A DNA stretch of 47,073 bases from an uncultured Clostridium sp. (GTDB lineage: Bacteria; Bacillota; Clostridia; TANB77; CAG-508). The notes beneath the pieces were generated by a model that was given only the letters and a program-made list of their open reading frames with translations, was not told where the DNA came from and searched no databases. The first letter of the stretch is position 1. Each line of letters begins with the position of its first letter. A program made the position numbers and the translations under genes. Positions 1-8,605 of this stretch are shown here, one piece after another. The stretch spans positions 1 to 47,073 of the forward strand of contig CAOJXR010000009.1 of the NCBI GenBank assembly GCA_948465565.1, in the 5' to 3' direction.

Positions 1-2014
1 TACACTCATTCCAATGGTTTGTTTCATCATATTTACTTATATAGTACTCACTGCATACATGATGTCCTACATCTCCTGGTAGTATTCCTGTTGCATCTAC
101 TGTCGTTATATCGCTTTCTGACTCCCATCCTATTGTGTATGCATCACTTACATTTCCTGCCCTATCTATTGCTACTATATACACATAATAATATGGTAAC
201 AATTCTTCTATTACTGCACTTTCTCCATATGTTACTTCTACACTATTTCCTTCTGTTAATTCTGGATTATCAAGTCTCTTTCTGCTTAACATATATCTAT
301 ACTTAGTTACTCCTGATCCTTCTCCTAAAGTAGCATGATTATCATGTGCTGTTACTGTTAATACATTTTTATTTAAGCTAGCTTCTGTTATCGTTGGTTT
401 TGTATTATCTAATTTATCTATTGTAATTGTTTTTGCTTTTGTATTTCCTAATTCATCTTTATAATATACTACTGCCTGTCTTGGTTCATACACATCTCCA
501 ACTAACTTATATTCTCTTGAATATGTTGTTCCATCTATACTAGCTACTCCATATTCTCCTAAATCATTAAATGCTATTGATACATTTCCTACTCCACTAT
601 CTGTTGCTCTAAATGTATATCTCTTCTCTTTTGCCCAATCTCCTCCTATAACAATACTCTCTTCAACTAGCTCTGGCTCAATAGCATCAATCTTAGACAC
701 ATTAATCTCTTGTGTACTACTATTTTCACATGTATCTGTTACTCTTACTGTGAAATTCTTTCCTTCTATACTTGCCTCTAACTCTGGTGTAACTGTTATA
801 CTCCAATTATTATTTATAACAGACGCCTTTCCATTATATACTACTTCTTCTCCATCTAATATCTCTACTGTTACAGCATTACAATAATTTTCTGTTCCTG
901 AAATAATAATTTCTTGATTCTTTTTCCATTCAGCACTATTTAGATTATTTATAGAATTTATCACTGGAGCTTCTTCATCTGGATTCATCCAGTCTGATAT
1001 AAAATAATAGTCTGTATTTCTTCCATTATATGTTCCATTATAAATTACATTGGCAATAAGTGGGTATTCTATTTTTTGATTTAATGTAATTGTCAATACA
1101 TTGTTCCATGTATTTCCAGTTATCGTAGGAGTATTACTTACAGAAGTCACATTAAGAATATCTCCCTCTAATCTTACATTATTATATACAGCACCATCAG
1201 GAACAGTAATACTTGTATAATATTTAAAAACATTGTCAGATACTTTCTCAACATAATTATAATTTATATGTGCCAAATATTCTCCGCAGATTGCACAATT
1301 TGCATTGCCATCCTCATCTATTTCACTAACCATTGGTTCATTAAATGGCTTATTCATTGCATTAAAATTTATTCCCATAAAATGACCTGATGTATTAACT
1401 CCATAATTATAATTACAATATACACAGCGTCCTGGATTTTTGCAAGTAATTCTAGTTCCATCTTCTTTATAACAAAACTCTCTATCAAAAACCGTCCAAC
1501 AAACATCGCATACCTTCCATAAATAGCTCCCTTGTAGCACATTTACACTAACGTAATGATGTTCTTTTCTTCCTATAATATTTGTATATCCGTATCCACA
1601 AGCACAACTAAATTGGTGTACATTGTCTTCAACACAACTATTTGAACTTCCTGCAGTCCAGCCATTATCTACAAAGTTATGTGCTACCTTATCATATTCC
1701 TTACCACATATCTTACACTCATTCCAATGGTTTGTTTCATCATATTTACTTATATAGTACTCACTGCAAACATGGCTATCTAAATCTCCTGGAAGTATCC
1801 CAGTTACATCTATTGTAGTCACATCACTTTGTGTACTTACTCCATTATTCGGATTAATCATTTCTTCTATAGCGTGCTTTATATTCTCAATGAAAGCCAT
1901 CTTATGCACCTTCTCCGAATACATCACAAGACCAGATATAACAACTACCATCGCTACAACTGCACATACTATAACTTTTCTTACATTAATCTTCTTATGT
2001 TTATCTCCGTTCAT
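1..2014 (-). CDS. N-terminal part of a membrane-anchored Cys-rich/Ig-like surface protein (runs off left edge)
   Basis: An uninterrupted frame of about 671 codons enters from the left edge and starts at the ATG at 2014-2012, six bases after an AAGGAG ribosome binding site. A second in-frame ATG lies 15 bases upstream with a weaker site. A short basic N-terminus is followed by one hydrophobic segment (about residues 11-32), so it is probably a signal anchor. From about residue 80 there is a Cys/His module (HVCSEYY ... HWNECKICGKEYDKVAHNF) with CxxC pairs like a small zinc ribbon; more CxxC pairs follow near residues 190 and 240. From about residue 345 to the edge the protein reads as bacterial Ig-like beta-sandwich repeats (for example APVINSINNL, TVRVTDTCENS). 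The Cys module starts again at the left edge, so the missing part is probably repetitive. The exact function is unknown; adhesin or wall-associated protein is inference. Confidence 0.82.
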   Translation of the reverse strand, partial: MNGDKHKKINVRKVIVCAVVAMVVVISGLVMYSEKVHKMAFIENIKHAIEEMINPNNGVSTQSDVTTIDVTGILPGDLDSHVCSEYYISKYDETNHWNECKICGKEYDKVAHNFVDNGWTAGSSNSCVEDNVHQFSCACGYGYTNIIGRKEHHYVSVNVLQGSYLWKVCDVCWTVFDREFCYKEDGTRITCKNPGRCVYCNYNYGVNTSGHFMGINFNAMNKPFNEPMVSEIDEDGNANCAICGEYLAHINYNYVEKVSDNVFKYYTSITVPDGAVYNNVRLEGDILNVTSVSNTPTITGNTWNNVLTITLNQKIEYPLIANVIYNGTYNGRNTDYYFISDWMNPDEEAPVINSINNLNSAEWKKNQEIIISGTENYCNAVTVEILDGEEVVYNGKASVINNNWSITVTPELEASIEGKNFTVRVTDTCENSSTQEINVSKIDAIEPELVEESIVIGGDWAKEKRYTFRATDSGVGNVSIAFNDLGEYGVASIDGTTYSREYKLVGDVYEPRQAVVYYKDELGNTKAKTITIDKLDNTKPTITEASLNKNVLTVTAHDNHATLGEGSGVTKYRYMLSRKRLDNPELTEGNSVEVTYGESAVIEELLPYYYVYIVAIDRAGNVSDAYTIGWESESDITTVDATGILPGDVGHHVCSEYYISKYDETNHWNEC
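1714..1768 (-). repeat. 55-nt perfect direct repeat (second copy at 1-55) encoding the Cys/His module
   Basis: Bases 1714-1768 are identical to bases 1-55, both inside the partial surface-protein gene and in the same frame. Similarity, no longer identity, continues for about 60 more bases. It encodes the module SEYYISKYDETNHWNEC. Identity at the DNA level points to recent internal duplication or gene conversion. Confidence 0.9.
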
Positions 2015-2108
2015 ATCTTTCTCCTTCATTTTACTATCTTACCTCAATCCCTATTCCATCTAGAGAAAATCATCATAAACTGGCGTAAACTCTCCGATTG
2101 CAAACGCA

Positions 2109-2160
2109 AAATAGACCTTTACTTAGTCTGGCTCTCAACCTATTAAGTAAAAGTCTATTT
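2109..2160 (-). promoter_or_regulatory. Strong leader hairpin (17-bp stem) upstream of the surface-protein gene
   Basis: Bases 2109-2125 pair with 2144-2160 (17 pairs, one of them G:U), with an 18-base loop. On the minus strand the stem is followed by TTTTGCG. The hairpin lies in the leader about 95 bases before the start codon of the surface protein. It could be an attenuator or an RNA stabiliser. A second smaller hairpin (GAGTAGT...ACTACTC, about 2176-2194) lies just upstream of it. No known riboswitch class was recognised. Confidence 0.5.
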
Positions 2161-2214
2161 CTCCCATCACAAATAGAGTAGTCATCTACTACTCTTATTC
2201 TCTCTATTAAATTA

Positions 2215-2250
<36 letters not shown>

Positions 2251-2357
2251 AGCCTCAAGGCTTTGCTGTCTCGCCATATTACACATAATCTTCTCATCAA
2301 CTCATTAACCATCTTTCTCATACACTTTCCTCGCATAATTTAATCTCTTTAATATCC

Positions 2358-2385
2358 ATTTTAGGAGATTTTATAGACTCGTCAA
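2358..2385 (-). promoter_or_regulatory. Predicted sigma-A promoter for the surface-protein gene
   Basis: On the minus strand, TTGACG (2385-2380) and TAAAAT (2363-2358) are separated by 16 bases. This gives a leader of about 335 bases containing the microsatellite and hairpins. No competing terminator lies between it and the gene other than the leader hairpin. Confidence 0.45.
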
Positions 2386-3072
2386 GGAGCCCTAGAGAAG
2401 ATTTTTAACATACCCCCCGTCAAAAATCTTTATTTTAAGCCTTTTACCGACATTCTTGTATTCATTTTATTAAATTCTTATCTTTTTATTTACATAAATC
2501 ATGTTTTCCTTAGAATTCTAAGGAAAAGTCGCTTTTTTATATAATTTTCATTCATTTTAAAATCGTTGTAACCTCTGATATTAATAAAATACATCAATTA
2601 TGGAATTAATTACCTCTTCGCCATTTTCTAACTTATACTATCCCTTATGTAACTAATTCACTTATATAGTTTGCGTAGTTTTATTCTTTAAGGCTCATAA
2701 TATTCTAGTCTAAATCTATGTAAAACATTTTTATCAAATTGCACAAAAAATTAGAAAGTTGTATAAAATCTCTCATTTCCTTGTCATAACTTACGTTTGC
2801 AAGAATTCTTATCAACTTTCTCTAAAATTTTTCTCTATCTTCTCTTCATAAAAAACTATTTTAAAATCTTCTCCTTTTCCATCAAAATTCTTTATTCCTA
2901 AATTATTTCTCTATATTTTCCGCACATCAAAAATCTAACTTTTACTTAACCAAAGTTGATAATCTTTCACACACCTTCTTCTCTATTTTATTCATAGCAT
3001 AATTTATGCTATTCACTATATATACTACAATCCTTATCGGTCAGCATATTTTTTGTCATCATCGCAAAAGTT

Positions 3073-3141
3073 ATCAAATAAGTCATCCCGCCATTTATTC
3101 TAACTTCTAGTTAGAATAAATGGCGGGATGACTTATTTGAT
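3073..3141. repeat. 69-nt perfect palindrome (33-nt arms, 3-nt spacer)
   Basis: Bases 3073-3105 are the exact reverse complement of 3109-3141, around the spacer TCT. The arms include the GC-rich core TCATCCCGCC, unusual for this AT-rich spacer. No T-run follows on either strand, so it does not look like an ordinary terminator. A mobile palindromic element, a protein-binding cruciform, or a fold-back remnant are possible. Confidence 0.9.
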
Positions 3142-3454
3142 TCTTTGTTTGAATTTTTAGGCGAATTACCCAATAGATTAATTTAATAACTTTTTTGAAT
3201 ACATTCAACAAAACCATTTTTGACTCAACACAAATAAAATTTTAAAATATCTTTATCATTATCAATATTAGTCAATTTCTTCAATATATTATTAATATAA
3301 GGAAAAATAATATTCCTCATCCCATATTTATATAATTTAAGAACTTTAGCAGCTTTCTCTCTTATCTCTATTTGCAATTCATGTAAAATCTTAATTTTAA
3401 CTTGATTCTTTATACATTAATTGTGTCGATGAAAAAACTAATCACTACCCTAAT

Positions 3455-3497
3455 AAAACAAGAGCCCTTGGTCCCCTTAACGGTTCCCTCGAGCTCT
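3455..3497 (-). terminator. Probable intrinsic terminator of the giant surface-protein gene
   Basis: On the minus strand, an AGAGCTC arm (3497-3491) pairs with GGGCTCT (3467-3461, one G:U pair) and is followed by TGTTTTATT. It begins about 18 bases after the stop codon at 3515. The 23-base loop is purine-rich and may hold extra structure. Confidence 0.55.
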
Positions 3498-3514
3498 CAT
3501 TATATAACTATCTT

Positions 3515-6500
3515 TTATTCTCTATGAAATAATTTGTTATCATCATATGTCCTCTTTTTCAATGCAAGAAGTATAATTAATGTTACCACAACTATAGCAG
3601 CTGCAAGTAATGAAATCAATATAATTCTAACAGTCATATCAATATTCTCTCTAAACATACTCAAACCAGTTGGTTCTGAGAAAGTAACTGTATCACGAGC
3701 TGCGAACGCATCTCTTTCAGTCTCAACAGTACTACTTCCCACTGCAATACCTGTATTAGGTCTAAAGTAAGGTACATCATTTGTAGAATTATCATTATAC
3801 TTAGCTTGATAATCTATAGTATAACCAGCCTGCCAAGCAGGGTTAAATTTAGCAATCATATTAGCATTACCTGGTATAGCAGCCATATCCCTTCTACCAG
3901 CAGTATTACTATACATTACAATCTCAGCCAAGTTATCATAGTTCATAGATTTAGCATCCTCTGCATTAGCATGAGCAGATGTTGCAATCATAATACTTGC
4001 AGATTCACCTGGTTTCAATTCTCTTGTCAATCCTGGGTTGTACATACTAATTTGGTTAGAAGAAATATTCTCTTTAGCAGTATATACATCATGTAGAGTA
4101 ACATCTTCCATTTGAGGTTTTAATACTCCACCTTCTGCCTTTGTTACAGGAACATCTACTCCATTTTCATTAACAACTGATGTCTTCTTATATGTTACAT
4201 CATCAAGTAATTCAATAAGTTCATTATCACTCATTGCAACATTATTTCTTGAAGTAGTACCAATATATTTTCTATCCTTATTATCAACCAAATTATTATC
4301 ATCACGAGTATTCTCTTTGTATGAAACTACTGACAACTTGTGTAATCTATCGATATCTGAAGTCATTGTCCAAGATTGATCCTCAACATTTTGAGTCTCT
4401 TCCAAGTTCAAACTAATATCATTATCAATATAATCAACAATTTGGTCAACCGTAGTAGTAACAACAACTTCTGGTCTATAAGTCTTACCTGCATAAGTTT
4501 GACCACCAGTATTATCAGTCTTATTAGTATAATAGTGTAATCCTACATACTTACCATACTGAATATCTTTACCAGTGTTGAATGGTATTAATCCATCATC
4601 ACCTTCTGTAGTCTCATAATCCTCAACCTTCTTATATAATCTACGAACATCCTTCATTTCTGAAAGGTCCACACCAATATAATCATGTTCAGAATCATTA
4701 TATACCGTCATCTTATAAGCTAAGTTAACATCCATACCTGCTAAGAATCCAGATTCAATAGCAACATATTTGAAACCTTGTATACCAACAGCTAAGTTAG
4801 CCTTCTCAATTTCACTTATTTTATTAATATGAACATTACCTTCTAATCCTTCATTTCCATTAGTCTTAATTAAGTTACCATCTTCATCACATTCAACAGA
4901 AAGAATTAGTCCACTTCCATCATTCTTATATAAGTCAATTCTACCAAGTTCTTTCTTAATGTACATCTTAGTTTGAGGTCTTTCAACCAAACCAAAGTCT
5001 ACATTAGCAATGTTATACTCATGTGTTACACTATCTTTTTCATTATTTCCTTCTCCTGCTGTAGTCTTAATTGTCTTATAAGCAATAGTATCTTGTTTTT
5101 CAACATCTACTTTAAACTTAGCAGTATTAGCAACCATTGCAGTATTCTCTTTAAGTTCATCTATATTATCCTGTAATATATTTCTATATGCATCATCCAT
5201 CTTAGGATCTGCTTGATCATTAATATATGCTGCAAGAACCTCGGCATTCTCATTTGTAATAGTTCTAGAATATGCCATTACTTTCATTCTTCTAGGCTCA
5301 TAATCTCTTGCATCAGAAACTCTAGTAGTCTCAAGTGCTGTAGCATTAGAGTTGCTACTCAAATCATGCCATTCATTATTAAGTGTAGGCATACCAGCTC
5401 TTTCTAACATATCACTAGTTCCATTTACAGTATCTTCTGCATCTGCTGATGACGCATTTGTCATATTAGTTTGATATGCAGTCATCTTATAATCTTGACC
5501 ATTGTATTTTAATGTTTCATCATTATTTCCATACTCAAATCTAACTGCATAATTACCTGAAACAAAGTTGTTAAATTCATATGTACCACCTGCTCCAGTC
5601 TTAGCCTTTGAATTAAGTCCAGAAAGCGCTCCATCTGGCCATACAAACTCAAATTCGTAATCTAACATATCCAAGTTTGCAACATTTCCATCTTTATCAG
5701 CTAGATCCGCTGCTGTAACTCTAATCTTTTCAAGTAAAGTTACATCTATTCCGCCAATTCCTTCTTCTCCTGAATCAAATATACCATTTCCATCTGCACT
5801 ATTATCTGTAACTATCTTCTTATCTTCCCAAACAACACCATTCAATTTTCTATCCACTGGCTCTTTTACACTTGTTGTCAATGTTGGTGCAGCCTCAGTA
5901 TCATCTTCCCATTCTTCTACAGCTTTAGTATCAGATACATTTGCCATATTAATATTATCTGGAGCAGAATCTTGATCTATTCTACCAGAAACTTGACCAG
6001 CTTCATATCTTGTAGTTTTATGTCTTTCTACAGCCTCATCTGTATATACAGTAGAATAATTTGTAATTTCAGCAATATTATTCTTCTCACCTAATAAAGA
6101 ATCATCTCTGTTTCCATTTCCATCGTTTGAAACTTCTTCAAATCCTTCTCTATCAACCTCATAAGTAATAAATATTTCAAAAGTTTCACCAGGTTCTAGA
6201 AGCATTCTATCATCTACACTTTCTCCATTTACACCTCTTAAAGAACCAGATACAGAACCCTTAAAGTCTTCTGAACCACTATCAATTTCTTCAAATGTAA
6301 TATCACCTGTTACTCCATCATCAATTCCTGGTGCTTTCAAGTCCTCATCTTTATTCCACATATAAAGTGTAGAATAATCACTAGCACTTCCATCAGCTGA
6401 TAATTTTCTATAATATGGTGCACGTGCAACCACTTTCTTTGGATATACCTGTGTTCCTGGTCCGTGTCCACCTTGTTCTTCATCAGTAGCCTCAACATTA

Positions 6501-8605
6501 ACCTCTAAATCTTCATCAATCAATGTAAATGTCTTATCATAATAATCCTTAAATTCATTAATTGACATATCTGTTAACACTGATTCATTACGTATAGCAA
6601 GTCTATATGTAACAAACATTCTAAGCTCTGTTTTCTCTTTTACTGCTTGAATTACTTGCTTTGTTATAGTATCAGTGATTGTGTCATATACACTTGATCT
6701 ATAATTGTAATCTGAATTATACAAATCTATTTTATATGTCTGTTCCCTATATCCTGACTCAATTTGTTGATGTAAAGCTTCTTCTTTAAGTTCTCCTAAA
6801 CTATTAAATTTAAGTTCATTAAATGTATAAGTTGGAGACTCTTGATTATTAACAATAATCTTAGCTGAATATAAGTCTTTCAACATACTAGCATCTGAAT
6901 GATATCTTTCAAGTAATCCCATATTTATTTGAGTAAAGTACTCATTAATAGGCTTATATGCATCCTCTTGGAAATATATATTATCATACAAATCTTTTAC
7001 ATTATGATATTTTGTTTCATAAGGTAACAACAAGCCTGCTTCTGATGTTCTTGAAGCAAATCTATATTTCTTCAAAATATATCCATCTTCATCATGTGTA
7101 ATCAATGTAGAAATAGTCTTCTTTCCTTCTACCTCTTCAACTAAATCGTTCATGAAGTCCAAAGCATATTCTGAATTTTCTGCCTTCTTATATTTAAGTT
7201 CATCTTCACCAGTTGACTTACCATCTCCATCTTCATCTTCATAGTAGAATCCAGTAGGTCCACCAGCAGTTTCACCAGTAGTCTCACCATTATTTATAGG
7301 GTCTCTACCTTTAATTTCTGTAAAGTAGCTATCAAATTCTTTTCTTTCTTCAGCATTCTCAACTACATAACTATCATTCTTATAATCCTCATAGTCTTTT
7401 GCCTCACCAGCAGTTTCCTCAGGAGTCTTCTTAAATGCCTCTAATTTACCTTCAACATCATCTACACCTGTTGATTTTAAATACTCAGTAGTTTCATAAG
7501 TTTGTCCATCATATATAAACTCAACATCATATGCAATAATTGTACCTTCTTCTTTACCTTCTTTACTTGGTACTTGAATTTTAGGAATAAAGTACTCACC
7601 ATTTTCATCTATATATAATCTATTTTCTTTAAAATCAATCTTTGTAGCTGAACCCTCACTATTTTCGCCATTTTGTCCATTACCAGTAGCCTCCCCAGCT
7701 CTACTACTTGTACCTAACGCTATAGCATTATTAAATGCATTTTCATTTCTGAAATTTACTGGAACTATAGCTTCACTTCCAACTGATGCTACAGCAGTAT
7801 TGTCAGTAGTAGTAATATTACTAGCAAGTGTATTTTCATAACTCAAATTCAATGTAACTGTAGATTTATTTCTAACATTCTCGTCTTCTGACTCAAATTC
7901 AACATCAAATTGTATTACTTTCTGTACTTTACCTAAAGTATAATCTCTATCAATTTCCAAGTAAACATATCTATTATGTGTATCTGTAGGATAATCAGCA
8001 TATAACTCACGCATTTGCTTTATTGAAGCTTTTACTCCTGGTGTATTGCATCGTAAGTTAAAGAAATTAAACTTAGAATTATGATATATTTTATCTCCTA
8101 CATCACCCATTAAACCTAATCTTATTTTGTCATCTTCAAACCAATAAATATCTATATCAATATTTAAGTCATCAGCAAAGCTGTCTGTATTATCCTCAGT
8201 TCTTATGCTATAGTCAACATCACCATAAACAAGTTTTTGATTATTGTTGCCATTATTGCTGCCACCACCGTTGTTGCTACCGCCGTTATTGCTGCCTCCG
8301 CCATTGTTATTGCTGCCACCGCCGTTGTTGCTACCGCCGTTATTGCTGCCTCCGCCATTGTTATTGCTGCCACCGCCGTTGTTGCTACCGCCGTTATTGC
8401 TGCCTCCGCCATTGTTGCCTTCATTATTATTGTTATTGCCGCCGTTATTATTTCCGCCATTGTTGTTATTTCCACCGTTGTTATTATTATTGCTATTGTT
8501 GTTGCCATTATTACTGTTACCCGTATTTCCACCATTTGTCCAGTTTTGAGTCCATTGATTATCCTTAACACCGCTACCATTTCCGCTTGCCAGCTTCACC
8601 ATCAT
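3515..8605 (-). CDS. Giant SdrD-like surface protein, 3' segment (joined to 8574-10910 by +1 recoding)
   Basis: This 1,696-codon frame is the continuation of the upstream frame; the two overlap by 32 bases. The first codons (ATG at 8605) have no ribosome binding site, and the natural entry is the GGA at 8584-8582, reached by skipping the C of the in-frame CGG at 8585-8583. Joined, the protein has about 2,464 residues, against 2,336 for its paralog at 16509-23519. From the join the order is: an Asn/Gly/Ser-rich linker of about 100 residues; beta-rich domains matching the paralog region by region (for example FVTYRLAIRNES / FATYVIRAYNNS); an SdrD-type domain (NGVVWEDKK); a C-terminal membrane helix; and a basic tail (LKKRTYDDNK). 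There is no LPXTG motif. It is probably an exported, membrane-anchored surface structure; the function is unknown. If translated alone it would lack a signal peptide. Confidence 0.8.
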   Translation of the reverse strand: MMVKLASGNGSGVKDNQWTQNWTNGGNTGNSNNGNNNSNNNNNGGNNNNGGNNNGGNNNNNEGNNGGGSNNGGSNNGGGSNNNGGGSNNGGSNNGGGSNNNGGGSNNGGSNNGGGSNNGNNNQKLVYGDVDYSIRTEDNTDSFADDLNIDIDIYWFEDDKIRLGLMGDVGDKIYHNSKFNFFNLRCNTPGVKASIKQMRELYADYPTDTHNRYVYLEIDRDYTLGKVQKVIQFDVEFESEDENVRNKSTVTLNLSYENTLASNITTTDNTAVASVGSEAIVPVNFRNENAFNNAIALGTSSRAGEATGNGQNGENSEGSATKIDFKENRLYIDENGEYFIPKIQVPSKEGKEEGTIIAYDVEFIYDGQTYETTEYLKSTGVDDVEGKLEAFKKTPEETAGEAKDYEDYKNDSYVVENAEERKEFDSYFTEIKGRDPINNGETTGETAGGPTGFYYEDEDGDGKSTGEDELKYKKAENSEYALDFMNDLVEEVEGKKTISTLITHDEDGYILKKYRFASRTSEAGLLLPYETKYHNVKDLYDNIYFQEDAYKPINEYFTQINMGLLERYHSDASMLKDLYSAKIIVNNQESPTYTFNELKFNSLGELKEEALHQQIESGYREQTYKIDLYNSDYNYRSSVYDTITDTITKQVIQAVKEKTELRMFVTYRLAIRNESVLTDMSINEFKDYYDKTFTLIDEDLEVNVEATDEEQGGHGPGTQVYPKKVVARAPYYRKLSADGSASDYSTLYMWNKDEDLKAPGIDDGVTGDITFEEIDSGSEDFKGSVSGSLRGVNGESVDDRMLLEPGETFEIFITYEVDREGFEEVSNDGNGNRDDSLLGEKNNIAEITNYSTVYTDEAVERHKTTRYEAGQVSGRIDQDSAPDNINMANVSDTKAVEEWEDDTEAAPTLTTSVKEPVDRKLNGVVWEDKKIVTDNSADGNGIFDSGEEGIGGIDVTLLEKIRVTAADLADKDGNVANLDMLDYEFEFVWPDGALSGLNSKAKTGAGGTYEFNNFVSGNYAVRFEYGNNDETLKYNGQDYKMTAYQTNMTNASSADAEDTVNGTSDMLERAGMPTLNNEWHDLSSNSNATALETTRVSDARDYEPRRMKVMAYSRTITNENAEVLAAYINDQADPKMDDAYRNILQDNIDELKENTAMVANTAKFKVDVEKQDTIAYKTIKTTAGEGNNEKDSVTHEYNIANVDFGLVERPQTKMYIKKELGRIDLYKNDGSGLILSVECDEDGNLIKTNGNEGLEGNVHINKISEIEKANLAVGIQGFKYVAIESGFLAGMDVNLAYKMTVYNDSEHDYIGVDLSEMKDVRRLYKKVEDYETTEGDDGLIPFNTGKDIQYGKYVGLHYYTNKTDNTGGQTYAGKTYRPEVVVTTTVDQIVDYIDNDISLNLEETQNVEDQSWTMTSDIDRLHKLSVVSYKENTRDDNNLVDNKDRKYIGTTSRNNVAMSDNELIELLDDVTYKKTSVVNENGVDVPVTKAEGGVLKPQMEDVTLHDVYTAKENISSNQISMYNPGLTRELKPGESASIMIATSAHANAEDAKSMNYDNLAEIVMYSNTAGRRDMAAIPGNANMIAKFNPAWQAGYTIDYQAKYNDNSTNDVPYFRPNTGIAVGSSTVETERDAFAARDTVTFSEPTGLSMFRENIDMTVRIILISLLAAAIVVVTLIILLALKKRTYDDNKLFHRE
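8261..8416 (-). repeat. 54-nt tandem repeat coding for an Asn/Gly/Ser linker
   Basis: A 54-nt (18-codon) unit is repeated nearly perfectly about 2.8 times. It encodes NNGGGSNNNGGGSNNGGS, within a longer Asn/Gly-rich stretch reaching to about 8520. The unit is a multiple of three, so slippage would change linker length without breaking the frame. A similar but unrelated Asn-rich linker occurs in the protease at 38012-41413. Confidence 0.88.

Larger units (their letters stand above)
2386..3514. other. Gene-free stretch with several palindromes
   Basis: No convincing gene is seen. Structures present: a hairpin with 9-bp arms at 2398-2430 (loop with a C6 run); a perfect 24-bp palindrome at 2504-2527; a 9-bp-arm palindrome at about 2994-3012; the large palindrome at 3073-3141; and the terminator at 3455-3497. 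On the minus strand an open stretch of 63 codons (3225-3416) without a start codon, and short fragments further left, could be remnants of a decayed gene. This is not supported enough to annotate. Confidence 0.5.

Noticed and set aside
3225..3416. A 63-codon open stretch on the minus strand with protein-like composition
   Set aside because: No start codon or ribosome binding site, and no recognised homology. It could be a gene remnant but cannot be supported.
8261..8416. A CRISPR array, from the regular repeats
   Set aside because: The repeats are in-frame codons without unique spacers and no cas genes are nearby. No CRISPR array was seen in the window.
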